Shown piece after piece: positions 1 through 5,267 of a DNA stretch of 5,267 bases (positions are counted from its first letter, which is position 1; each line of letters starts with the position of its first letter). The notes beneath the pieces were generated by a model. That model was not told where the DNA came from. It saw only the letters and a list, made by a program, of their open reading frames with translations, and made no database searches. Source of the DNA: Aquifex aeolicus (lineage in GTDB: Bacteria; Aquificota; Aquificia; Aquificales; Aquificaceae); contig DRNB01000203.1 in assembly GCA_011375045.1 (NCBI GenBank), positions 1 through 5,267 on the forward strand, given 5' to 3'. The translations under genes and the position numbers were made by a program.

Positions 1-819
1 CTCCATCCCTCGGAGAGCATATTTGTTTACACCTGCGCAGCCAGAAAGTACCTCATGGGTTCGGAGGTGGAGATAGAAACCAAATACCTTCAGGATATAG
101 CCCCTACAAGCGGTTTTCTGACCTACGGAGAGTTTTACACCTTTGAGGGTAAGAGCATGTTCCTGAACTACACCCTGACAGCCCTGTCCGTATCCGAGAG
201 CGGAAAGAGGGCGCAAGGGGAGGATAAGGAACTCACAGGGGAGGTGAACAGGGAACCCGTCCGCTTTCGGGCGCTGGTTACCCTCGTCAACGCCATAACC
301 AGGGAGCTCGCGGAGGCAAACAGGGAGCTTAAGAAGCTCGCCGAGAGGGACACCCTGACGGGTCTGTTCAACAGGAGGAAGATGGTGGAGCTTCTGGAAA
401 ACGAGATCGTCCTGGCTGAGAACTACGACAGAAGCTTCTCCTTACTGATGGTGGATGTGGACAACTTCAAGAGCATAAACGATCTCTACGGACACCAGAC
501 GGGCGATGAGGTTCTGGTGAAGATAGCCCGTCTTCTGGAAGAAGAGCTCAGGGAAACCGATGTGCTGGCAAGGTGGGGAGGCGAGGAGTTCCTCATCCTG
601 ATGAGGGACACCGATCTGGTAAAGGGTATGCTGGTGGCTCAGAAACTCAGATCCGCGGTGCGCAGACACTTTGCGGATCTATACGAGGGGAAAATAAGTC
701 TGAGCGTTGGGGTTACCACCTTCAAGAAGGGGGATACGGTGAACAGCCTCGTTCGCAGGGCTGATATAGCCATGTACGCGGCAAAGCAGAGGGGCAAGGA
801 TACCATAATGTCCTACTGA
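1..819 (+). CDS. FIST-domain sensor diguanylate cyclase (GGDEF), 5' end missing
   Basis: The frame is open to the left edge, so the first Met (position 55) is internal and the gene starts upstream; 272 codons are visible. Residues 1 to about 68 resemble the end of a FIST_C domain: a Cys-Ala-Ala-Arg patch (12-15), then Gly-Phe-(x3)-Tyr-Gly-Glu near 38-44, then an Asn-x-Thr-Leu-Thr strand. FIST domains are intracellular small-ligand sensors. A likely coiled coil (about 92-116) leads into a full GGDEF domain: DTLTGLFNRR entry motif (117-126), metal Asp152 in MVDVDNFK, nucleotide-binding Asn160 and Asp169, the GGEEF active site (193-197), and an SVGV strand near the end. An RxxD inhibitory site (Arg184-Asp187) lies exactly five residues before GGEEF, so feedback inhibition by cyclic di-GMP is expected. 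Inferred role: cytoplasmic synthesis of c-di-GMP from two GTP, controlled by a ligand bound to FIST. All key catalytic residues are present. The gene converges on hpt. Confidence 0.9.
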   Translation, partial: LHPSESIFVYTCAARKYLMGSEVEIETKYLQDIAPTSGFLTYGEFYTFEGKSMFLNYTLTALSVSESGKRAQGEDKELTGEVNREPVRFRALVTLVNAITRELAEANRELKKLAERDTLTGLFNRRKMVELLENEIVLAENYDRSFSLLMVDVDNFKSINDLYGHQTGDEVLVKIARLLEEELRETDVLARWGGEEFLILMRDTDLVKGMLVAQKLRSAVRRHFADLYEGKISLSVGVTTFKKGDTVNSLVRRADIAMYAAKQRGKDTIMSY

Positions 820-1352
820 TCCTCCACCGCATAGATCCCCCTGAGGTTTCTGCCCAGCTCACCCCAGTCCAGACCGTAGCCCACCAGAAACCTGTCGGGG
901 ACCTCGAAGCCCACGTAGTCCGCTTCGAAGGCGACCCGCCTCCTGCCCTTCTTGTCTAAGAGAACACAAGTTTTGAGCCGTGCGGGGTTCTTCATGATGA
1001 GGAAAGAGTGTATCTCCTTCAGGGTTACCCCTGTGTCGAGGATGTCGTCCACGAGGAGAACTTCCTTTCCCTCCAGGTCTGTTTCGAGATCCTTTACTAT
1101 CCTGATGGATCCTGAGCTTTCCATAGACTGCCCGTAGCTCGAAATCCAGAGAAAGTCCACCTGAAGGGGCAGGTCTATGGTTCTGATCAGATCAGCGACG
1201 AAAACGAAGGCACCCTTCAGAAGTCCAACGACCACGAACTCCCGGGCGTCTTTAAAATCCTCCCTTATCCTCTCCCCCAGCTCCCGAACCTTCCTCTCTA
1301 TTTCATCTGCCTCTATCAGAAGTGTGAGCCTTCTCCCTCTTATCTCCTTCAT
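813..1352 (-). CDS. hpt: Hypoxanthine phosphoribosyltransferase
   Basis: This 179-residue cytoplasmic enzyme matches the usual bacterial Hpt length of about 175-185. It transfers the phosphoribosyl group of PRPP to hypoxanthine (often also guanine), giving IMP/GMP in purine salvage. Visible landmarks are the pyrophosphate loop LKGA (45-48), the flexible loop SSYG (71-74), and the PRPP motif VLLVDDILDTGVTL (98-111) with the acidic pair Asp102-Asp103 and probable general base Asp106. Further on come a Lys-Lys-Gly-Arg stretch (134-137) and the purine-pocket segment VPDRFLVGYGLDW (151-163). The ATG start fits the family N-terminus (basic strand, then DEIERKVRELGERI) but places the first 50 bases inside the end of rimI and has only a weak GAG-type ribosome binding site. 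Translation is therefore probably coupled to rimI. The TAG stop overlaps the stop of the convergent FIST-GGDEF gene by 7 bases. Family assignment is firm; preference among hypoxanthine, guanine and xanthine cannot be read from sequence. Confidence 0.95.
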   Translation of the reverse strand: MKEIRGRRLTLLIEADEIERKVRELGERIREDFKDAREFVVVGLLKGAFVFVADLIRTIDLPLQVDFLWISSYGQSMESSGSIRIVKDLETDLEGKEVLLVDDILDTGVTLKEIHSFLIMKNPARLKTCVLLDKKGRRRVAFEADYVGFEVPDRFLVGYGLDWGELGRNLRGIYAVEDQ

Positions 1353-1803
1353 CGCACTCTATTTTACCAACCCTGAGCTCCATCACCAGAGCGTTCTCCC
1401 CGTCCGAGTAAAAGCGGGGTCTTTCCCTTACAACACTGAATCCAACGGATCTGTAGAGCCTTATGGCGGGCAGGTTCGACTTTCTGACATCGAGGGTAAA
1501 GCTCTCCACCTGCGGGCTGAGGCTATCTATTACCTTTTTCAGAAACATCTTGCCCAGCCCCCTGCCCCTGTGGTCGGGATCCACCGCAAAGGTCATGATG
1601 AAGGCTTCCCCCCTTATGAGCCATACGAAGGTGTATCCCACGACCTCTCCGTCGATCTCGAGCACGAACCTCTTCGAGTAGGGGAGCCTGAACTCCCTTT
1701 CGATGGCGTCCCTGCTCCAGGCATCGCTGGCGAAGGATCTTCTGTTGATGCTGTAAACCGCTTCCAGGTCCAGCTCCGTCATCTCCCTTACCCGGACCCC
1801 CAT
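1303..1803 (-). CDS. rimI: GNAT acetyltransferase, RimI-like
   Basis: This 166-residue GNAT-fold enzyme resembles RimI, which acetylates the N-terminal amine of ribosomal protein S18 and related substrates using acetyl-CoA. It has an N-terminal EMTELDLEAVYSI strand-helix (7-19), then the acetyl-CoA pyrophosphate motif in DPDHRGRGLG (75-84; R79-x-x-G82-x-G84). Motif B follows as LDVRKSNLPAIRLYRSVGF (104-122), with Tyr117 where RimI has its catalytic Tyr. The base position that is Glu in the usual LEVR motif is Asp105 here. The family normally ends near MEL (about 143); 23 further charged residues follow, encoded largely by the start of hpt. The start is well fixed because an in-frame TAA lies one codon upstream of the ATG. 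It follows the SPFH gene after 8 bases. The GNAT fold is certain; the S18 substrate is inferred, and an archaeal-Ard1-like broad N-terminal acetyltransferase is the main alternative. Confidence 0.85.
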   Translation of the reverse strand: MGVRVREMTELDLEAVYSINRRSFASDAWSRDAIEREFRLPYSKRFVLEIDGEVVGYTFVWLIRGEAFIMTFAVDPDHRGRGLGKMFLKKVIDSLSPQVESFTLDVRKSNLPAIRLYRSVGFSVVRERPRFYSDGENALVMELRVGKIECDEGDKREKAHTSDRGR

Positions 1804-1811
1804 CTCTTACT

Positions 1812-2690
1812 TCAGGACTCTTTCTTCTCCCCGCTTTTGTGTCTCATGAGTTCGATAAACTCGAAGGGAAAGGGGAACACCACCATCTTGGCGTTCTGGA
1901 GTCCTATGGTGTGGAGGGTTTCCAGATAACGGAGCTGTATGGCTATGGGTTCCGTCGCCAATATCTTGGCGGCATCGAGGAGCTTCTGAGCAGCCTGAAA
2001 CTCTGCCTCCGCGGATATTATCTTTGCCCTCCTCTCCCTTTCAGCCTCCGCCTGTCTGGCTATGGCTTTCCTCAGATCATCGGGAAGGTCTATCTTCTTC
2101 AGCTCGACGGCAACCACCTTGACCCCCCAGGGGTCCGTCTGACGATCTATGATCTCCTGAAGCTTGATGTTGATCTTTTCCCTGCGGGAGAGGAGTTCAT
2201 CCAGCTCCGCTTCTCCGCAAACGCTCCTGAGGGTAGTCTGGGCTATCTGAGAGGTAGCGTAGAGGTAGTCCTCCACCTCCACTATCGCCTTGCTGGGATC
2301 CACGACCCTGAAGTAAACGACGGCGTCCACCTGAACGGAGACGTTGTCCTTCGTAATTATGTCCTGGGTGGGAACATCGAGGGTTATCGTTCTGAGGGAA
2401 ACCTTGACTATACGATCTATAAGGGGAATTACGATGATTAGGCCAGGTCCCTTGGCTCCGATAACACGCCCTAATCTGAAGACCACAGCCCTCTCGTATT
2501 CGGGGATTATCTTTACTGCGGAGAGAAGGAATATAACGCCCAGTATAAGAAGAAAGAGAAGCGGAGAGAAGGACATAGCTATACCTCCCAGATATCTGAA
2601 CACGTCTCCACCCACGGCGATGGCTATGAACGCCGCCACAAAGAGCAGAAAGGGTAAAGCCTCGAGGAATCCCCTCATCGCCCACCTCAC
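1812..2690 (-). CDS. SPFH/band 7 slipin (stomatin-like) membrane protein
   Basis: This 292-residue protein belongs to the stomatin/slipin family, which forms large cage-like oligomers on the membrane and organises or controls partner proteases and channels. Two hydrophobic segments come first (about 9-27 and 41-62), then the SPFH domain beginning PEYERAVVFRLGR (63-75). Family hallmarks follow: GPGL..IPLIDRI (81-94), VPTQDIITKDNVSVQVDAVVY (106-126, read in sections), TTLRSVCGEAELDELLSRRE (152-171), DPWGVKV (186-192), and the Ala/Glu/Arg-rich helix RQAEAERERRAKIISAEAE (212-230). A VFPFPFEF segment (271-278) closes the conserved part. Most slipins have a single N-terminal membrane segment, so the first one here is extra. 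No nfeD protease gene, the frequent slipin partner, lies next to it. The GTG start overlaps the argJ stop (GTGA), suggesting translational coupling; an ATG four codons later (2678) is an equally plausible start. Family is firm, cellular role open. Confidence 0.92.
   Translation of the reverse strand: MRWAMRGFLEALPFLLFVAAFIAIAVGGDVFRYLGGIAMSFSPLLFLLILGVIFLLSAVKIIPEYERAVVFRLGRVIGAKGPGLIIVIPLIDRIVKVSLRTITLDVPTQDIITKDNVSVQVDAVVYFRVVDPSKAIVEVEDYLYATSQIAQTTLRSVCGEAELDELLSRREKINIKLQEIIDRQTDPWGVKVVAVELKKIDLPDDLRKAIARQAEAERERRAKIISAEAEFQAAQKLLDAAKILATEPIAIQLRYLETLHTIGLQNAKMVVFPFPFEFIELMRHKSGEKKES
2682..2687 (-). promoter_or_regulatory. Possible ribosome binding site for an alternative slipin start
   Basis: AGGTGG on the minus strand lies three bases before an ATG at 2678-2676, inside the reading frame that opens with GTG at 2690. 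It favours initiation at the ATG, giving 288 rather than 292 residues. The spacing is short, and coupling through the GTGA overlap favours the GTG, so the start remains undecided. Confidence 0.35.
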
Positions 2691-3826
2691 GTGTGGTACT
2701 CTGCGTTGATCTTTACATACTCATAACCTAAGTCGGAGGAGTAGTAAGTCCAGCTGTTCCTTCCCTCGCCCAGATCCACAACGATCTCGACCTCCCTTTC
2801 CTCCTCAAGATACCTTTTGGCTAACCTCTCCGCCCTTGGATGAGGCTTACCATCGTAGAGAAGATGGTTGCCCATGTATATCTTAATCCTAAAGGGATCT
2901 ATGGGGAACTCTGTGCTTCCAGCCGCCGCGGCTATCCTTCCCCAGTTGGGATCCCTTCCGTAAACCGCCGTTTTTACAAGGAGAGAGTTTGCAACGGCTC
3001 TGGCTATCTCCCTGGCTTTCATCTCGAGGGTAGCCCTCTTGACGGTAACCTTTATGATCCGCGTCGCTCCCTCCCCGTCCTCAACGATCCTTCTGGCGAG
3101 GCTCTCCGAAACCCTGAGCACCTCCCCTTCCACCTCCTTCAGGGGTGCCCTTACCTTACCGAGGCTGATGAGTCCGAAGCTGTCGTTGGTGCTCTCACAG
3201 CCGTCGACCGTTATGGAGTTGAAGGTCCGGTCGGCGACACGCCTGTGAAGGAGCTGAAGATCCTCTGCCTCCACCTCGGCGTTCGTGAAGACGAAGGCGA
3301 GCATGGTTGCCATTGAGGGTGCTATCATACCCGCACCTTTGGCGAAGCCAAAGGTTTCCAGCTCTCCCCTCATGGAGAAATCGAACTTGGGGAAGCGATC
3401 CGTTGTTCCTATTACCTCGGAAGCCCTGGCGAGATCCAGAGGTTCGAGGGAGGAGCAGGCCTGATCCAGAGCCCGGAGGACCTCGTCGATGGGAAGAGGT
3501 TTCCCTATAACGCCCGTTGAAAAGACGAGGACCTCGTCGGGAGCGAGCTGAAGGTTTTCAGCTACCCTGCGAGCCATGAGGCGGGCGTGCTCCACACCCT
3601 CCTCTCCGGTGCCGCAGTTGGCGTTCCCGCTGTTCACAACAAAGGCGCTGATTCTGCCCCTCTCTCTGAAGACGTCCTCCGAATATATGACCGATCCTGA
3701 TCTGAAGTAGTTGTCGGTGAACAGAAAAGAGGCGTTGCAGGGGTGGGGCAGGAGAACCACAAGCAGGTCAGGGTGTGGAGAAGTTTTCAACCCCGCCCGG
3801 GCGATGCCCATGAGAATATCAAGCAT
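2687..3826 (-). CDS. argJ: Glutamate N-acetyltransferase / ornithine acetyltransferase
   Basis: ArgJ moves the acetyl group from N-acetylornithine to glutamate, releasing ornithine and recycling N-acetylglutamate in arginine biosynthesis; bifunctional forms also use acetyl-CoA. The protein is made as a precursor that cuts itself between Ala and Thr. Here the site is in KGAGMIAPSMATML (163-176), so Thr174 should become the N-terminal nucleophile of the beta chain (174-379). The oxyanion pair Thr104-Gly105 sits in STGVIG. Other hallmarks are NSGNANCGTG (65-74), TTDRFPK (141-147), VDGCESTNDS (207-216), YGRDPNWGRIAAAAGS (289-304), and the C-terminal DLGYEYVKINAEYHT. Length (379) is slightly short of the usual 390-410, mostly at the N-terminus. 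The start is constrained: the OmpA-gene stop is in the same frame two codons upstream, leaving the ATG at 3826 as the first usable start. Whether it is mono- or bifunctional cannot be told. The other arginine genes are not in the window. Confidence 0.96.
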   Translation of the reverse strand: MLDILMGIARAGLKTSPHPDLLVVLLPHPCNASFLFTDNYFRSGSVIYSEDVFRERGRISAFVVNSGNANCGTGEEGVEHARLMARRVAENLQLAPDEVLVFSTGVIGKPLPIDEVLRALDQACSSLEPLDLARASEVIGTTDRFPKFDFSMRGELETFGFAKGAGMIAPSMATMLAFVFTNAEVEAEDLQLLHRRVADRTFNSITVDGCESTNDSFGLISLGKVRAPLKEVEGEVLRVSESLARRIVEDGEGATRIIKVTVKRATLEMKAREIARAVANSLLVKTAVYGRDPNWGRIAAAAGSTEFPIDPFRIKIYMGNHLLYDGKPHPRAERLAKRYLEEEREVEIVVDLGEGRNSWTYYSSDLGYEYVKINAEYHT

Positions 3827-3832
3827 GCGGGG

Positions 3833-4918
3833 TCATTCCTCCTCCACCCTGAGAACTATGAACTCGACGCGTCTGTTCGTCAGTCTGCCTATTCTGGTCT
3901 TGTTGGTGGCTATGAACCTCTCCTTTCCAAAACCCACTATCTCTATCTTGTCCTCCGGCACGCCGTGCTTCACAAGGTACTTTTTGACAGCCTCAGCCCT
4001 CTTGCGGGCGAGCTTAACGTTGTAATCCTTGGGTCCTATTATGTCCGTAAAGCCCTCTATTCTGATTTTGACAAAGGGGTTCTCCTTGAGGGTTTTGACC
4101 ACCTCGTTAAGTATGGGGATATACTCCTCCTTTATGTTGTATCTGTCGAAGTCGAAGTGGATCCTGGCGGTTATCTTGAGGGGTTCCTCTACAAGACGTG
4201 CTTTCTTTTCAGGCTGGCGGGGCTTTTCCTGAGGGGGTTGGGGTTCTGGCGCCGGCTTTTCCTCCTCCCTTTTTGCCTCCGGGGGCTTGAAGACGAACTT
4301 CCTGCCCGTGTAGCATTCGAGCTCGTTCGCCATAGCTACCCTGAGCTTGCTCTCCGCAACCTTGCTCTCCGTGCTCACCTCGTTGTAGAACCTGAGGACA
4401 AGCGCCGAGTTGGGTTCCTCTTTTCCAAGCTCGTATATAAGCGCGTCGTAGAAGGCTTCAGCTCTACCGAGCTCCCTGGGGGAGCAGTACTTTCCCCTGT
4501 TTTCCCTCAGGAAGTCCAGTCTGTTCTTGATGTCCTTGAGATCGACAAGCTGAAACCTCTCCTCCTCTTCCCCGTCCTTTCTGGGAGGAGGAAGGGGTTC
4601 TATAGGGGTAAGCTCCTCCACACCCTTGAAGGCGGCGCTTATGGCTTTGGAGGCGTAGTTCATCGTCCTTATGGCAAAAACGCGGGATCCCACATCGTCA
4701 GCCTCCGAGGCGAGTATAGCCGAAACCTCCTTGTATCCCCTCGTCTTGGCGTAGAGATAGGGAGCTTTATCTCTGGCTCCCACACCGTACGCCTTCAGAA
4801 CAGCCCTCTGGGCTTCATCTATACCCTGAGTTACCCTGAAAGCGTAAACGGATCCGCACACGAGGATAAGTGTAAGAAGAACGGAGAGCGGTCCTGTCAT
4901 CCTCTTCCCTCCCTTCAT
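3833..4918 (-). CDS. OmpA-family peptidoglycan-associated envelope protein
   Basis: This 361-residue protein is probably exported. The N-terminus is a typical Sec signal: basic KGGKR, a hydrophobic core (about 11-20), and likely cleavage after VYA (26). Cys21 has Val at -1, so a lipoprotein signal is unlikely. Residues about 33-100 form an Ala-rich helical region resembling DUF4398-type domains often joined to OmpA domains. A helical middle region (about 120-205) carries Cys145 and Cys202, which could pair in the periplasm. A Pro/Glu/Lys-rich spacer (about 212-246) suited to crossing the periplasm precedes the OmpA-like domain (about 248-356). That domain has IHFDFDRYNI (253-262), GFTD..G with Asp292, Asn300, and Arg307 in ARKRAEAVKKYL; Asp292 and Arg307 match the residues that bind diaminopimelate in peptidoglycan. 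It ends with NRRVEF (348-353). No beta-barrel is visible. Probably the first gene of the string running to hpt. The start is uncertain: an ATG at 4900 has a better ribosome binding site but would lose the basic n-region. Confidence 0.9.
   Translation of the reverse strand: MKGGKRMTGPLSVLLTLILVCGSVYAFRVTQGIDEAQRAVLKAYGVGARDKAPYLYAKTRGYKEVSAILASEADDVGSRVFAIRTMNYASKAISAAFKGVEELTPIEPLPPPRKDGEEEERFQLVDLKDIKNRLDFLRENRGKYCSPRELGRAEAFYDALIYELGKEEPNSALVLRFYNEVSTESKVAESKLRVAMANELECYTGRKFVFKPPEAKREEEKPAPEPQPPQEKPRQPEKKARLVEEPLKITARIHFDFDRYNIKEEYIPILNEVVKTLKENPFVKIRIEGFTDIIGPKDYNVKLARKRAEAVKKYLVKHGVPEDKIEIVGFGKERFIATNKTRIGRLTNRRVEFIVLRVEEE
3838..3845 (-). promoter_or_regulatory. Shine-Dalgarno sequence for argJ
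   Basis: GGAGGAGG on the minus strand is encoded by the last Glu codons of the OmpA-family gene and ends 11 bases before the argJ ATG. The match to the anti-SD is strong and the spacing somewhat long. It supports translation of argJ from the same transcript as the upstream gene. Confidence 0.6.
4908..4913 (-). promoter_or_regulatory. Possible ribosome binding site for an internal start of the OmpA-family gene
   Basis: GGGAGG on the minus strand ends seven bases before an in-frame ATG at 4900-4898 (codon 7). The ATG at 4918 has no purine-rich site upstream. The same bases would encode part of the KGGKR signal-peptide n-region if the upstream ATG is used, so coding and ribosome-binding explanations compete. 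Confidence 0.45.
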
Positions 4919-4919
4919 G

Positions 4920-4947
4920 ATTATACTATTACGGTTCAGGGTGAAAA
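4920..4947 (-). promoter_or_regulatory. Putative sigma-70 promoter for the OmpA-argJ-slipin-rimI-hpt string
   Basis: On the minus strand a perfect TATAAT (4925-4920) follows a partial -35 TTTTCA (4947-4942; four of six consensus bases) at a 16-base spacing. It lies in the only real intergenic gap of the minus-strand genes, just upstream of the OmpA-family gene. A transcript from it would begin near 4913-4914, which is downstream of the ATG at 4918. It would therefore support the ATG at 4900 as start, unless the first gene is also read from the Rieske gene's transcript. Confidence 0.5.
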
Positions 4948-4981
4948 GAGTTTAAGGGGAGGTGGGGCGAAAAGGGGTATC

Positions 4982-5267
4982 TCAGCACCGGATAAACTCC
5001 CTTACGTAGTCCTCCATCTTCACAACGGTGCATTTCTCGACCAACTTCTTGGCCCGCCTCGTGGAACGGTAAAGCTTCCTCAGATCAGGTTTGAAGACGT
5101 CGAAGAACTCCTCGAAGAGCTCTCTCCCCACTGTTCCGAGAGCGTACAGGACACCTCCTTCGTAGGACAGGACTATTGCGGTGAGCGGGGAGGGGGAGGG
5201 ACCCTCCAGAACCTCCCCGCCCCTCGCAGGATCGAAGACTGAGAGGTGGGCACAGCACTGTATAACC
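4982..5267 (-). CDS. Rieske-type [2Fe-2S] protein, C-terminal part only
   Basis: The frame is open to the right edge and shows the last 94 residues; the first partial codon is at 5267. VIQCCAHLSVFDP (1-13) matches the second Rieske cluster-binding box, with Cys4 and His7 (C-x2-H) as predicted cluster ligands. Ser9 and Phe11 occupy the places of the Ser and Tyr that tune redox potential. RGGEVLEGPSPSPL (15-28) matches the Gly-rich turn and Pro loop after that box. The first box (C-x-H) would lie upstream. Rieske proteins carry electrons in bc-type quinol oxidising complexes, or in arsenite oxidase and oxygenases; a respiratory role is the likelier guess. Unusual points are Ala6 in place of the usual disulfide Cys (with Cys5 one place earlier) and about 50 extra, largely helical charged residues after the domain, ending in Cys94. 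The gene ends 63 bases before the OmpA-family ATG. Which complex it serves cannot be decided here. Confidence 0.75.
   Translation of the reverse strand, partial: VIQCCAHLSVFDPARGGEVLEGPSPSPLTAIVLSYEGGVLYALGTVGRELFEEFFDVFKPDLRKLYRSTRRAKKLVEKCTVVKMEDYVREFIRC

Noticed and set aside
1177..1929. A 250-codon open frame on the + strand
   Set aside because: It is in antisense register with rimI and covers parts of hpt and the slipin gene. The same codon avoidance explains it, and its product has no family features.
1839..2441. A 200-codon open frame on the + strand
   Set aside because: It is in antisense register with the slipin gene and has no recognisable domain; the SPFH protein on the other strand is clearly the real product.
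3827..3835. The OmpA-family gene and argJ are in the same frame, separated by one TGA and two codons, suggesting a possible read-through fusion or selenocysteine codon
   Set aside because: ArgJ begins with its normal N-terminus, the OmpA domain ends normally after NRRVEF, and a strong ribosome site precedes argJ. Separate translation is the simpler explanation.
4856..4867. Cys21 of the OmpA-family protein as a lipoprotein attachment site
   Set aside because: The residue before the Cys is Val rather than Gly, Ala or Ser, and a good signal peptidase I site (VYA) follows. Lipidation is unlikely, though not excluded.
4919..4981. A terminator after the Rieske gene
   Set aside because: The gap has C-rich and T-rich runs on the minus strand but no inverted repeat able to form a clear stem, so no terminator is claimed.
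3743..5242. A 499-codon open frame on the + strand, antisense to the argJ start, the OmpA gene and the Rieske gene
   Set aside because: It lies exactly in codon register with all three minus-strand genes, so its stops can arise only where they use TTA, CTA or TCA. Those codons are rare here; the frame ends at a TCA Ser codon of the Rieske gene. The translation shows no recognisable domain, whereas the minus-strand products are conserved families.

Overview
The window looks like an ordinary chromosomal segment of a bacterium, probably a thermophile. The genome is compact, with intergenic gaps of 0 to 63 bases and several overlapping genes. The proteins are rich in Glu, Lys, Arg and Val, Arg is often encoded by AGG, and Leu TTA/CTA and Ser TCA are rare. 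The envelope proteins (OmpA-type peptidoglycan binder with signal peptide, Rieske-type respiratory protein) indicate a diderm. A deep-branching thermophilic lineage such as Aquificota would fit, but this is inference from style and not a database match.

Layout: positions 1-819 on the + strand hold the 3' end of a FIST-GGDEF sensor/diguanylate cyclase whose start lies outside the window. It converges, with a 7-base stop overlap, on a tightly packed minus-strand gene string that reads right to left. That string is an OmpA-family envelope protein (4918-3833), argJ (3826-2687), an SPFH/slipin membrane protein (2690-1812), a RimI-like acetyltransferase (1803-1303) and hpt (1352-813). Upstream of the string, on the same strand, is the C-terminal 94 codons of a Rieske-type [2Fe-2S] protein (5267-4982). 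It lacks a start in the window and is easily missed.

The five minus-strand genes from OmpA to hpt are spaced at +6, -4, +8 and -50 bases, so they are very likely one transcription unit. A sigma-70-like promoter (TATAAT with a partial -35) sits in the 63-base gap before the OmpA gene. The functions are mixed: envelope anchoring, arginine biosynthesis, membrane scaffolding, N-terminal protein acetylation and purine salvage. This is typical of packed thermophile operons and does not form an obvious single pathway.

I found no mobile element, CRISPR array, RNA gene or convincing new multi-gene system. The points most worth a second look are the unusual Rieske cluster motif and C-terminal tail, the conflicting start-site evidence for the OmpA gene, and the 50-base rimI/hpt overlap.
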